This document shows positions 9,313 through 19,584 of a stretch of 64,000 nt of DNA, piece by piece (the stretch's first letter is position 1; the number at the start of each line of letters is the position of its first letter). Made by a program: the position numbers and the translations under genes. Below the pieces are notes generated by a model that did not search any database, had not been told where the DNA came from, and worked only from the letters and a program-made list of their open reading frames with translations. Source of the stretch: Cruorifilaria tuberocauda (lineage: Eukaryota > Nematoda > Chromadorea > Rhabditida > Onchocercidae); the NCBI GenBank assembly GCA_013365365.1, contig JABVXU010000130.1, positions 1 to 64,000 on the forward strand, in the 5' to 3' direction.

Positions 9313-12201
9313 TTAGGCACTCCTCCCTTTTCCATCTGGTAAGTTTGGTTGCTTATTATTACCATTACCTGTATGGGGTAATTTGTGCTGATTAGATTTA
9401 AACTCAATTTCTGGCCGATCATTGCTAGTTTTCTGCCTGATTTCCTGTATCAGGTTTTGAGTTTTGTTGTCAAGTCCTACAATTGATAGTATAGATTGTG
9501 ATGCACTGCCAGTAACTGTGCTGATACTACCCATAATTCCCCAACCAGTACTAAATATTGCTTGTGACATAGTTTCTGATGCAGAAACAAACACTTCCAT
9601 TGCACTAGCAACAATGAGGTATATAAATGCTTGGATTAGATCTATAGGCAATGCTGCAAAGTGTCCACCAGTTCTTTCTCCAGTGCTAAGTATAGTATCA
9701 ATACTAGTGCTTGGACTATATCCAAGAGGCAGTACAGATTTCATGATGCAAAGATCATGGGATAAAAAACTTATGCTAATTAAACATTGATAGCATGCAG
9801 AGAAGTTTGTAAGGTTGTATAAAACTGAGTATAAAAGTGGGCTCAAAATAGATAATGATGAAAGTAAAATGATTGGTTGTATTGCAACATGAGCTAATGT
9901 CCTTATCCAATTTTCAAATATGGATTTGGTCTGTTGAAATAAAATAAACACGATAAATAAAGGTGTTAATGAGAGTAAAAGTGCCACTAGAAAAGTAGAT
10001 ATCATATACCTGAGTATAGCACTAATAATGCATTTTAAAGATATAAAACTAGCATAGAGTATTGTAAAAAAAGCAATAAAGCCAAAAGGACCAGCAAGCA
10101 TTAATGATAAAAACTTCAACCAAGTTTCTTTTGTGAAGAATATTCCTGTTGTTAAGTCTAAGAACGAAAATTTTCTATTACCTTCTCCTATATGTCCAGA
10201 AAAACTGTCAATTAAATGAGCGCTGCTGTCAATAAAAAGCTTTGATAAGGTTGTACCAAAGAGTTCCCAGCTTCTATCACTAAAGGCAAAAGCTATAAAT
10301 GCTATCTTCATCATCTTTATAATGAAGTCAAATTTGCTTAGCTGTGTTATTCCAAGCATATAACCAGTAGTAGTGAATATAACGTATAGAATAAGCAACG
10401 CTCTCACTCCTTGAAAAAGACCTTTTGCGTATCCTTTATATAAATCCTTAATACTGTCTCCAATTACTTCTTCTTTTATAAAAGAAAGTATCTTATTTAC
10501 ACTTAATGAAATAAAATCGTTGATTTTTTTTTTGACAAACATGGTCACACCATACTTATTATTTTCATAATATTTGCCATTTTTATCTATAATATCATTC
10601 CTCTCTACATTGCTTACATCAATACCAAAATAAATTTTTTTGGATTTGTCGTTTTCTAAATGGTTTCCATCTATTTCATAATATTTTGTGCTATCACCTA
10701 CGTGAGTTAATTCTACCACCTCTTTAAAGCTATCATTGTTTGTAATGGATGTATTTTTTGGTAGTTTATTACCTAGATAAATATATAATTTTTTGCCATC
10801 AGTGTATTCACAAGACTTAGTCGTTTTGACATGATACCCACCTCTATTAAGATAATAATGGCCATAATCTGCAATAGCGAGCATTACACTACTGCTAGAT
10901 TTTACATTGTCATGCACTAAGTAGTCGTTATTTAATTTCAAAGAAAAGTCCTTGAAATTATTACTAATTTGTGAACATACATTACCTCCTCCTTTTTTTT
11001 CTGGGAGACATTGAGTACCTTGAGCAGTGTCTTTCATGTCTTTACGCCTACTTTCTGGAATACTTATATCACTAGGATCACTTATTTTTGCAACGAGAGC
11101 TTCAGCCCAGGAAATATCTTTAGTGTCATTGCCTGGTGTAAAATTAATAACATCAATATAACCAAAATTCTTTATGTTTTTAGCTTCTTCAAGCTTATCT
11201 TCAACTCTTTTGAGGTGAGAATATATATCACATTGATTGCTTTTATGATATTTTTGATATCTTATAGAAGAGACGCAATTCCTATATCCATTTTTATGTA
11301 AATTCGCATTGAATATTCCATCTTTAGTATAACATATATTCTGGTAGTAACAGTTAAGGTTATAAGAGCTGTATTTTTTTATTTCATTAAGGCTGCAGTC
11401 TCTTCCGTTACATAGTTTGTCAAGTCCTATCTTAGTCCATCGTAGGTCTAACAATGCGCCATTTATCCATGGGCTTTCATTTTGGATATAATTTCTATTG
11501 AAATGTACCTTATTATCATATGGGGTATAGCCGTTACCAACTAGCACTGTTCCTTTTTTAAAGTTTTCTTTACTAAGCTGAGGGAATTTTATCTCAGTTC
11601 TGTTGCTATTGTCTCCACAAAAGAACGTTCCTCCATTGAGTGTATCTTGTATCGTAACTTTTTTATTTCCTTCTCTTGTTTTATAACAATTGTTATCAAA
11701 ACTAATATTTTCCCCTTCTAGATTGTTATGGTCAATTACTATCTCTCTGGGAATTAAGCTGAAGCTTAATTTGTCGCCAGGATTTACTTTAATTCCAGTG
11801 TCAACGTAGCGTCTCTTACTATAAAATTTGCTATCCCCAAACCCTATGTTCTTACACACTTCTTGTTCATCAAGACCAGAGTTATTAGTAGGTTTGCTAC
11901 TATAACTTGGTATTGAACCATTAGCACAAAATACAGCAGGTACAAGTACTTTTTTTTGTGTTTTCCCTTCCTTAAAAGGACAGAAATTTACTGATCCGTT
12001 AATAGTAAATTTTATTTTTTCACCTTGAGTAATTACTTGACCGGAATCAACCCAGTGAATCTTAACTCCTTCGTTAGCCTTATGAACTGGAACATCTACA
12101 TTAACACTAATATCTCTGCTATGTAATCCTGGCTCAACACAATCTATAGTACAGCCAGTGATTGCAAAATATAGTGTCAATAATAGTGACCTTTTGTTCA
12201 T
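9313..12201 (-). CDS. virB6-3: VirB6/TrbL family T4SS channel protein (third paralog)
   Basis: This 962-residue VirB6 paralog starts with a short signal ending in the lipobox ITGC (C17), which predicts a lipid-anchored N terminus. A long hydrophilic, Cys-containing region (about residues 18-570) precedes a block of membrane helices (about 595-860) that is the VirB6 core. The tail is short, hydrophilic and Asn/Gln-rich. Its ATG overlaps the TGA of virB6-2 in a 4-nt ATGA arrangement, so the two are translationally coupled. Just past its stop another frame stays open for about 19 charged residues (see findings), hinting at a shortened C terminus. Confidence 0.87.
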   Translation of the reverse strand: MNKRSLLLTLYFAITGCTIDCVEPGLHSRDISVNVDVPVHKANEGVKIHWVDSGQVITQGEKIKFTINGSVNFCPFKEGKTQKKVLVPAVFCANGSIPSYSSKPTNNSGLDEQEVCKNIGFGDSKFYSKRRYVDTGIKVNPGDKLSFSLIPREIVIDHNNLEGENISFDNNCYKTREGNKKVTIQDTLNGGTFFCGDNSNRTEIKFPQLSKENFKKGTVLVGNGYTPYDNKVHFNRNYIQNESPWINGALLDLRWTKIGLDKLCNGRDCSLNEIKKYSSYNLNCYYQNICYTKDGIFNANLHKNGYRNCVSSIRYQKYHKSNQCDIYSHLKRVEDKLEEAKNIKNFGYIDVINFTPGNDTKDISWAEALVAKISDPSDISIPESRRKDMKDTAQGTQCLPEKKGGGNVCSQISNNFKDFSLKLNNDYLVHDNVKSSSSVMLAIADYGHYYLNRGGYHVKTTKSCEYTDGKKLYIYLGNKLPKNTSITNNDSFKEVVELTHVGDSTKYYEIDGNHLENDKSKKIYFGIDVSNVERNDIIDKNGKYYENNKYGVTMFVKKKINDFISLSVNKILSFIKEEVIGDSIKDLYKGYAKGLFQGVRALLILYVIFTTTGYMLGITQLSKFDFIIKMMKIAFIAFAFSDRSWELFGTTLSKLFIDSSAHLIDSFSGHIGEGNRKFSFLDLTTGIFFTKETWLKFLSLMLAGPFGFIAFFTILYASFISLKCIISAILRYMISTFLVALLLSLTPLFIVFILFQQTKSIFENWIRTLAHVAIQPIILLSSLSILSPLLYSVLYNLTNFSACYQCLISISFLSHDLCIMKSVLPLGYSPSTSIDTILSTGERTGGHFAALPIDLIQAFIYLIVASAMEVFVSASETMSQAIFSTGWGIMGSISTVTGSASQSILSIVGLDNKTQNLIQEIRQKTSNDRPEIEFKSNQHKLPHTGNGNNKQPNLPDGKGRSA

Positions 12202-14588
12202 GATTGTGGTTTTCCTGGAGACTGTGGCATCTGAAATATTGAGCTTTGAGCTCCTTGTGGTATCAGTCTTTTTCTCAATATATCTGAATGTTGTGCAGCA
12301 CTTGCTCTTATTTGAGTGCTTCCTTCACCTAATCCAATTGCTTCCATTAGACTTTGTTGATATTGTCTCTCAGGTTCACCTATTACATAAACACCGAACA
12401 ATGAATCAGATATTTTCGAAGAAGCTTCAGTCAAAGCTTCCATGGCATAGCCTAAAATGACAAAAATCATCATAGCAGAAATATTGGGCGCATACTTTGA
12501 AGTGTATCCATAAAAAATGCAAGGGTTAAAAATTCTTAGATTAATGCTAAGTATGCAAGTAGGACAAGCTTCAAAATCAAACATTGAGTATATGATGTAA
12601 TCCATAATTTGGCTTATCAAGGATACAAAAATTAAAAGCACTGCTGGATGGACTGCAAATCTTGCTAAATTCTTGACCCAGTTGTAAAATAAATGTCTAG
12701 TGTATGTAAACAGAATGCAAATAATAAAAATTGGTGCTAAAGAGAGTAGTAATGCAACTATTGCTATGGATGTAATAAGAGAAAATAATGCGTTAAAAAC
12801 AGACAATACTACTTTTATAAAACCCCAAATCATCAAACAAAAGGCTACAATACCTAAAGGGCTAGAAAATACAAGGGATATCATTAATAATATAGAGTTC
12901 GGTAAAAAAAATCTATTTAATGGCAAATCTAGAAATTCAAAAACATTTGATGCTGTACCTCTGAAGTTTGCTGCTTCTATTAACTGTTTTGGAATATTAA
13001 TAAAGATAGAGAATGCATTATTATAGAAAAAATTCCAACTATCATCCCGTAATATCTGGGTGATAATCCCTATCTTCGCACACGCAATCAAGAATTTATA
13101 TATAGAAACATTGCTTAACCCAAGGAGGTAATAAAGAGTATACAGAACTATATGTAATACTAGGAGTGATACTATTGTAGACCTAATAGTATTTGTTCTG
13201 CTTGATTTTATGAAACTCTCGTAGAGAGACTTTGCAGTGCTTGTATTAGAATGAATCACATCATGATTGTTGTAGCTGGAGCCGAAAAGTGCAGTTTTTA
13301 TCTTCTCATCAAAAAAATTGTATATCGCGCTAGAAACTCTAATAGGCAGCCCTTTAGTTGTTATCTTAATACTAAGATAGCCTTCATTCTTTCCATAATC
13401 GCACCCATAATCTCTTATTCCGTAGTATATAGTGCCACTTTGACCTTTCAGCTTTTCTTTCAATTTTTCCATTTCTTGAGTGTCATAAACTTTGCTAATA
13501 TCAACAGGTATATCTTCCTTATTTTCCCCAGGATTGTTTTTAGGATATTCATCAGAAACACGTATGTATAAGCTCTTTTCTAAATTAGGAACTCTTGTTA
13601 CCCTTATGTTGAAACCACCTTTATCATTTTTATCGTAGCATCTTTCATAGTTTCTATTACACAAACTAAAAGTTAAATTCGGTATTTGATGGTCATTATT
13701 CATCTTATAATCGCAATTAGTACATAAACCGCTGTTTGAAATGTATTCAAAATTCTCACCATCCATATAGACTCTTAGAGATGTAATATCAGTTCTCACT
13801 TGCTTCCCTTCCATAATATTAACTTCATCCAAAGATTGTGGCACCTTACCTTCTATACTATTGAGTTCAATGTGTGTACAATCTGTGTTTTTGTTACTGG
13901 AATGGAATCTACATATGCGACCACAGAGTAAGTTTAAAACGTGCGTATCTATTTTGCTTATTTGACTATCTGAAAGATTAGTACAATTTATCTCTTCTTT
14001 TTTTGCAGAGTTAATAATGCTCTTAATTCTTTCTCTCTTCTTATCTTGATCCAATTTTGGAAAATTTGGATCCCAGTACTCTTTCCCATTTAACCATTTA
14101 ACCTTATTGCTTGTTATATACTTGTTAGGACATATTGTATACTGATCTTTTTCATCCTTCCATATCTGACATTCATTTTGATTTAAAATACGTGCGAAAT
14201 ATTCCTTTTCTCTATTATTGCATTTTTTGTCAATACTTATGTACCTGATTGTCTTATTTTCCTTATCTTTACATACTTTACTTCCAATAACACTAAAGTT
14301 TATTGAATCGCCAGCTTTAAGTACAAATTTTGACAATGTAACCTCTTTTACCCCTGGCCTTATTGTAAAATCTTCATGCTCTTGACAAAAACTGATTTTG
14401 CTAGGTACTATGCTAATTTCTGTTACTTTTATCCCACTTGAAATGTGAACATTAGAGTCAGACCATCTTTGTTGGGTTGAGACTACATGTGATCTTTCAT
14501 GCAAATCCAATAAACTTTCTGGCTTGATGCAGTGATTATCACAACCAGACAGTAAAAAGAATGTTGCTATTAACAAAAACTTACGCAC
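12198..14588 (-). CDS. virB6-2: VirB6/TrbL family T4SS channel protein (second paralog)
   Basis: This 796-residue VirB6 paralog uses a GTG start and begins MRKFLLIATFFLLSGC, a lipoprotein signal with C16 as the predicted lipidated residue. A Cys-rich hydrophilic region (to about residue 460) is followed by the VirB6 helical core (about 465-735). A GGGTAGG stretch sits a few bases before the GTG and may act as ribosome-binding site. Upstream is a 75-bp gap to virB6-1 that contains a perfect palindrome; downstream it overlaps virB6-3 by 4 nt. It is assigned to the T4SS inner-membrane channel from the family core and gene order. Confidence 0.87.
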   Translation of the reverse strand: MRKFLLIATFFLLSGCDNHCIKPESLLDLHERSHVVSTQQRWSDSNVHISSGIKVTEISIVPSKISFCQEHEDFTIRPGVKEVTLSKFVLKAGDSINFSVIGSKVCKDKENKTIRYISIDKKCNNREKEYFARILNQNECQIWKDEKDQYTICPNKYITSNKVKWLNGKEYWDPNFPKLDQDKKRERIKSIINSAKKEEINCTNLSDSQISKIDTHVLNLLCGRICRFHSSNKNTDCTHIELNSIEGKVPQSLDEVNIMEGKQVRTDITSLRVYMDGENFEYISNSGLCTNCDYKMNNDHQIPNLTFSLCNRNYERCYDKNDKGGFNIRVTRVPNLEKSLYIRVSDEYPKNNPGENKEDIPVDISKVYDTQEMEKLKEKLKGQSGTIYYGIRDYGCDYGKNEGYLSIKITTKGLPIRVSSAIYNFFDEKIKTALFGSSYNNHDVIHSNTSTAKSLYESFIKSSRTNTIRSTIVSLLVLHIVLYTLYYLLGLSNVSIYKFLIACAKIGIITQILRDDSWNFFYNNAFSIFINIPKQLIEAANFRGTASNVFEFLDLPLNRFFLPNSILLMISLVFSSPLGIVAFCLMIWGFIKVVLSVFNALFSLITSIAIVALLLSLAPIFIICILFTYTRHLFYNWVKNLARFAVHPAVLLIFVSLISQIMDYIIYSMFDFEACPTCILSINLRIFNPCIFYGYTSKYAPNISAMMIFVILGYAMEALTEASSKISDSLFGVYVIGEPERQYQQSLMEAIGLGEGSTQIRASAAQHSDILRKRLIPQGAQSSIFQMPQSPGKPQS

Positions 14589-14639
14589 AACCTACCCAAG
14601 CTTTGGTTACTTAAATGTTAAGATATCTATTGCTTACTT

Positions 14640-14659
14640 TAGCTCCTAGCTAGGAGCTA
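14640..14659. repeat. 20-bp perfect palindrome between virB6-1 and virB6-2
   Basis: The sequence from 14640 to 14659 equals its own reverse complement (core AGCTCCTAG/CTAGGAGCT). It lies in the only sizeable gap within the upstream half of the virB block, just after the virB6-1 stop. No T-run follows on the minus strand, so it does not look like a simple intrinsic terminator. It could be a protein-binding site or an mRNA processing or stability hairpin. A smaller CCAA-GCT-TTGG hairpin lies in the same gap near 14597-14607. Confidence 0.6.
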
Positions 14660-14663
14660 CATA

Positions 14664-17177
14664 TTATTTTACAGTGTCAGTGATGTCTTTGCCAATGCTT
14701 TCAGCAATATTAGCACCATCGTTTGCGAGAGTAGGTCTGCTGATATTTTGATCATCAACACGAGACATTGTGCTTTCTGTACTTTTTTTGCCTTGCTCAG
14801 GAATTCTAGCAACATCTCCAAATTGAGCTTTACTGATAGCTCCAACAACAGCTTTAGTTGCAGAAAAGGCTTTTGACATCATTTTTTCAGGTATGGCTCC
14901 AGAGCCAAGTGCTGATCTTGGATTACCAGCAAGTTCTGCAGCCATATTAGGAAGAATATTTAAAAAGTGATAAAATAGGAATAGTATTAGAGCTAATTTT
15001 AGTAACTCTCCGATGAGAGAGGTGCTAAACTCTATGTATGTAAAATCGAATAATCCAAGTATGCTATTTTTTTTAAAGCTATAGTTTTGCATCATACAAG
15101 CAAGTGTGTCTTTATTTCTATCACATTCTCTATCTCTTAATTTAAACCACTGTTTTTTATTGTTTAATATTGTAATTTCTTCTTTTTCAAAGTTCAAGTT
15201 TTTAAAATAGGTTTTATCGCATGCTATGAACATAAATGATAAAAATGTAAAAAGCATAACTGGGTATAAACTATAAGTAATTAGCTCTTTCAGCCACCCG
15301 TCAAAGTATCCTTTAGTGTGCTGAAACAGAACCATAGGAATAAACAATGGTGATAAAATTATGATTACACTTAAGGCAATCAGAGATAAAATAAATATAT
15401 AGCACATCCATAAAACAATTATCATCATCATGACAGCCATAAATATGCATACAAGGGCTGTTAAAATTTGACCACCAGCAAGGATAATGCCAATTATTGA
15501 ACCTGATATTAATAAAACAGGGGCAGCACCAAGTAAAACAGATAATATTCCTACACCTCCTGTGCCAACTTTTCCAGTGATCCCATCTAAAGGGGCCCCT
15601 AAGTAAAATAGAATTCTACAATCAAGCCTATCCCATGGGGCGAGATAAGCACTTTCTCCATATTTTTCTGGTTTATAATTGCATATATTTTTACTTTCAG
15701 ATGATGCTTTTAATACTATCTCAGATAAGCTGTCCGAGAGTACTGTTAACTCTCTGTAATAATGAGACATAGTACTACCTGTTGTGAAGTAGATCACTAG
15801 AGCAAATTTGATAATCAGTATGTATATTTCTTGCAAACTGCGTACTTCACCAGATATTGCTTTTACAGAGAACAGCATTAAAGCTAAAACTAAAACAGCA
15901 GTTACAGCATTTTTCATCTTTTTTTGCGCTAAAGATATAAAGCTTTCACTATTTGGTAGGCCTCTACCTGCAACTAAGTTATCTAATGATTCCTTAATGC
16001 ACTGTACTACCATAGAAGTTATAGGGATAGGAACTAATGATTTACTTCCAGCTTGGTTATAACAAGCTTGTGAAATGTAATCTTGAAAACAACCTTTGTT
16101 GTCGTAGCCTATAAAGATTTTTCCCTCTTTTTCACTATTTTTTATAATAGCCTTATAATCCTCATCTGGACCAATAGCAACAGGATTGCCAGTGCTGAAC
16201 TTTATCATAGATTTATCACACATAGGAGCAATCGGATCTGGGGGCAATTCTGTGCACCCAATATCAACCCCTTGCGGCCATGGGGTCATTTTAATACCAA
16301 GTGTGTTAATCTCAGCTAGCTCCACACATAACCTACTAGCTTTCCCTACTGCTTTAAATGTTGATCCATGTATGGTTTTACTCTGCCCAACCTTAAGAAC
16401 TTCACATTTTAGGCCTCCATCAACTTTTGGTGACCACGACCCATCTACATATCCAATATCTTTTTCCCTGACATCGAAGTCTATGTACCCAAATTTTTCT
16501 CTGGAATCAAAATTATTTATCTTAAAAAGGTTACCAAAAGTTAAAGGGTTACGGTGACATACTTCTATATATTCACTATACTGCACACCATTTTTAGGCC
16601 AGTAATAATGTTCTCTATCAACACTCACAACTTCCCAGTTGTTAAAATCTAAGACTTCTTTTTCTGTTTGTTTTCCATCTTTCCCAGATTTTTCTTTTAA
16701 TAAAGAAAGGTATTCGTCTTCTGTTTGAAAATTTTTATTTATAAGTGTAGTGTAATTTGTGTCCCTTAGCGTAAAATCTTTGTAATCCCCGTTATAATCG
16801 CGAGCAACTGGGTGCCTAACAAAACTATGCTCACAGATGACAAGCCCTCCTATTGCCTTCCAAACTCCAACGATTACTGCTATCATTGCAATAATAACAA
16901 GACCAGTGGATAAACCAGCAGAGGAAATGATCAAAATAACACCAGTGAATATTGTACCAACAGCGATTGCTATTCCAGCAAGTGCTGAAGCTGTTCTAAA
17001 TGCTCCACAGTCAGGATTAGAAGCGCGGCTAAAGTTACCAGTAAAATTAAATCTGCTAGTAAATTCTGTTCCATCAGTACCACTTACTACATCTGCAAAA
17101 GCTGGGTATGAGAGCAAAAAATCTGTATTCAGTAAAAATATTGCAATTAGCAGTAACAGTAGTTTTGCATTAGACAT
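14664..17177 (-). CDS. virB6-1: VirB6/TrbL family T4SS channel protein (first paralog)
   Basis: This 837-residue protein is the first of four VirB6 paralogs. Unlike the other three it has an ordinary signal peptide, with predicted cleavage after AFA at residue 28 rather than a lipobox. Two hydrophobic helices follow at about 65-120, then a large region with several Cys, then the VirB6 membrane core (about 415-735) and a soluble tail. Its ATG overlaps the end of virB4 by 8 nt, so the two genes are translated together. Its role as an inner-membrane T4SS channel component is inferred from family and context. Confidence 0.88.
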   Translation of the reverse strand: MSNAKLLLLLIAIFLLNTDFLLSYPAFADVVSGTDGTEFTSRFNFTGNFSRASNPDCGAFRTASALAGIAIAVGTIFTGVILIISSAGLSTGLVIIAMIAVIVGVWKAIGGLVICEHSFVRHPVARDYNGDYKDFTLRDTNYTTLINKNFQTEDEYLSLLKEKSGKDGKQTEKEVLDFNNWEVVSVDREHYYWPKNGVQYSEYIEVCHRNPLTFGNLFKINNFDSREKFGYIDFDVREKDIGYVDGSWSPKVDGGLKCEVLKVGQSKTIHGSTFKAVGKASRLCVELAEINTLGIKMTPWPQGVDIGCTELPPDPIAPMCDKSMIKFSTGNPVAIGPDEDYKAIIKNSEKEGKIFIGYDNKGCFQDYISQACYNQAGSKSLVPIPITSMVVQCIKESLDNLVAGRGLPNSESFISLAQKKMKNAVTAVLVLALMLFSVKAISGEVRSLQEIYILIIKFALVIYFTTGSTMSHYYRELTVLSDSLSEIVLKASSESKNICNYKPEKYGESAYLAPWDRLDCRILFYLGAPLDGITGKVGTGGVGILSVLLGAAPVLLISGSIIGIILAGGQILTALVCIFMAVMMMIIVLWMCYIFILSLIALSVIIILSPLFIPMVLFQHTKGYFDGWLKELITYSLYPVMLFTFLSFMFIACDKTYFKNLNFEKEEITILNNKKQWFKLRDRECDRNKDTLACMMQNYSFKKNSILGLFDFTYIEFSTSLIGELLKLALILFLFYHFLNILPNMAAELAGNPRSALGSGAIPEKMMSKAFSATKAVVGAISKAQFGDVARIPEQGKKSTESTMSRVDDQNISRPTLANDGANIAESIGKDITDTVK

Positions 17178-19575
17178 TTTTTACCTTCTGGTAGAAGATA
17201 GGCAACCACTCCTTTGGGTCATCTCCGACTTCTTTCAATATATCTTGTAGTAATATAGTACTTTCTGCACGTCCAGATAACACGTTAACTATATCGTCTA
17301 AGTCTTTTAGATCTATTCTAGCCACAACAGCATTAGTTCCTTGTTTTACCAAAAAGAACCTAGTGCTTGGATCTGTGTGCTTAATTAGCACATATTCACG
17401 CTCAGTTAACATAAAAACATCGCGATAGACACTAGTAGCTTTTAAATTTGGTAAAAAAATCTGTGTTGCTGTTTGTTGTACAAGTGTGTCACTAATAGTG
17501 CTTTTGCTTGCATCTTCAACGCTCTGAGTAGCAAAGATAACAAAAGCATTTAACTTTCTTAGTACTTTCAACCAGTCTTTTATCTTAGGCGCAAAGAATG
17601 GGTTATCTATTAATGCCCACGCCTCGTCAAGAACGATAATGGATGGAGTGCCATCAAGAGATGTACCTATTCTATGAAACAAATAAATTAAGACAGGACC
17701 AAGGGCGACAGGATCTTTAAGCAAGCTAGCCATTTCAAAGCCAAACACCCTTGCTTTTGAAAAATCTAGTAAATCTTCTTTATTGTCAAATATTGCAGCG
17801 TGAGAACCATTGCCGTACCACATAGATATTGCTCCAGCAAGAGTACCAGGCCCTGCAAGACCTAAAAATGGTACAAGATTGCTTAACAATCTATCTTCTC
17901 TTTTTAGTTTAAAATTTCCTTCGATTGCATCATTAATTCGAGAAATATCTTCTGAAGTAAATTTATCATTGTACACGCAGATTAAAGACTTTATCCACTC
18001 CATCAGAAATGTTCTATTACTTGAGGTATCATCAAGTTGTAAAGGGTTGAAATTTGTCTTAGTTCTTGGTTCTATTATGGTATAAATACCACCAAGAGCT
18101 CTTAAAAAGATTTCAGCACCACGATCTTTATCAAAAAAGAATATCCTTGGGGAAAATTTCATTGCTTGAGCGCATAAGAAGTTCATTAGAACAGTTTTCC
18201 CAGCACCAGTTGGGCCAATTATCATAGTGTGTCCGACATCTCTTATATGAAAGTTAAAAAAAAACGGTGTACCAGATGTTGTGTCGAAAACTGTAACAGC
18301 ACTTCCCCAGTGATTATTGAATTTGTTACCAGTAGGATAATTATGTTGAGATGCAAAGCCAGCTAAATTAAGACTGCTTATTGTACCTTTTCTTACTATA
18401 TAATCAAAGTTGCCAGGAATTTGCGCCCAAAATGCTGGTTCAAGATTGACTTTTTCTCGAATAGGGTAAACACCACAGTTAGAAAGCTCTGATTCTACCA
18501 GCGACAAGGCATTATCCAGTGACTTAGGGCTTTTTTCTATACATAGGATAGTTAAGTGGTGTTCACCAAACACAATCTTCCCACTCATCGCATCATCAAG
18601 GGCATGCGAGATTTCTGCTATTTGGGAAATAGCTTTATCTGCAGATTGTATCATCCTATTTTGTTGTATTTGCATTTTTGCGATTGCTATTTGTCTATTT
18701 GCAAATTGGAAAGACTGTGTAATGATAAACTCATATGGAAGTTGTAAAAAATGATCGAGCATCCCTGCAAAAGTGTTATTTCCATATTCTTTAATACTTA
18801 CTATTCCAGCATATTTACTATCATTATGGGTCACAACCTGTATAATCTTACGACCAAAGAACAGCCTATGTACTGGTAAGTATTTGGATATTTCTGTCTT
18901 TAAAGGAAAAAGCGTATTTGTAATGAATCCACAATTTACAATCCTAGATAAAAATTCCATTATTTCACAAAATAAGCCATTTTTGGTTTCTTTTACCCCA
19001 AGAATCTTAGGTGAATAATTTCTAAGGCTTGTTACTATACGATTTGTTGTGTCTTCTAAATCTTCATAGGTAGCATGCATATCGCTTTCCCAAGCATATT
19101 TTGAAGTTACATGTCCGAATTTTTTTAACAGATATGATAAAAATTCTACTCCTTTTGTGTTTGCTCTACGGATAATAGTGATATATAGGTCATTAATGAA
19201 TGATTGCCTTGTCAAGTGTTTTGCTCTCCATTTTAGATTTACATAGTTAGCAAAGAAATTTGGTAATTTTTGACTTGCAGATTCATTGGAAAAAATATTT
19301 TTCTTACGCCTGATAGTGTGAAAGTATAACCCAAATGCTGGAGAAGAAATGCTTCTTAGCATCTGATTTCTGATGTTATTCTGTATTACCAAGTCTTCAT
19401 CATCTGCTGTTTCGAACGCGAATCCATTTAATTTTATGAACTTGACTAACCAATTTTGCTTTGTTATTAAAGTCGTGCTATTCCAATAGCAAGAGTATGG
19501 TATAAACTCAGCGGTATGAACTTCTCTGGCTAAAATAGATTTATTCTTCGAATGAATAGTTCTAAATCTCAGCAT
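17170..19575 (-). CDS. virB4: Type IV secretion ATPase VirB4
   Basis: This 801-residue protein is VirB4, the large inner-membrane-associated ATPase that energises T4SS assembly and substrate transfer. Walker A (GPTGAGKTVLMNF) is near residue 455 and Walker B (SIIVLDEAWALID) near 645, with the usual N-terminal CagE/TrbE-type region before them. Length is normal. It starts 9 nt after virB3 and overlaps virB6-1 by 8 nt, which fixes it within one operon. Confidence 0.96.
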   Translation of the reverse strand: MLRFRTIHSKNKSILAREVHTAEFIPYSCYWNSTTLITKQNWLVKFIKLNGFAFETADDEDLVIQNNIRNQMLRSISSPAFGLYFHTIRRKKNIFSNESASQKLPNFFANYVNLKWRAKHLTRQSFINDLYITIIRRANTKGVEFLSYLLKKFGHVTSKYAWESDMHATYEDLEDTTNRIVTSLRNYSPKILGVKETKNGLFCEIMEFLSRIVNCGFITNTLFPLKTEISKYLPVHRLFFGRKIIQVVTHNDSKYAGIVSIKEYGNNTFAGMLDHFLQLPYEFIITQSFQFANRQIAIAKMQIQQNRMIQSADKAISQIAEISHALDDAMSGKIVFGEHHLTILCIEKSPKSLDNALSLVESELSNCGVYPIREKVNLEPAFWAQIPGNFDYIVRKGTISSLNLAGFASQHNYPTGNKFNNHWGSAVTVFDTTSGTPFFFNFHIRDVGHTMIIGPTGAGKTVLMNFLCAQAMKFSPRIFFFDKDRGAEIFLRALGGIYTIIEPRTKTNFNPLQLDDTSSNRTFLMEWIKSLICVYNDKFTSEDISRINDAIEGNFKLKREDRLLSNLVPFLGLAGPGTLAGAISMWYGNGSHAAIFDNKEDLLDFSKARVFGFEMASLLKDPVALGPVLIYLFHRIGTSLDGTPSIIVLDEAWALIDNPFFAPKIKDWLKVLRKLNAFVIFATQSVEDASKSTISDTLVQQTATQIFLPNLKATSVYRDVFMLTEREYVLIKHTDPSTRFFLVKQGTNAVVARIDLKDLDDIVNVLSGRAESTILLQDILKEVGDDPKEWLPIFYQKVKNV

Positions 19576-19584
19576 TGTGTAGAA

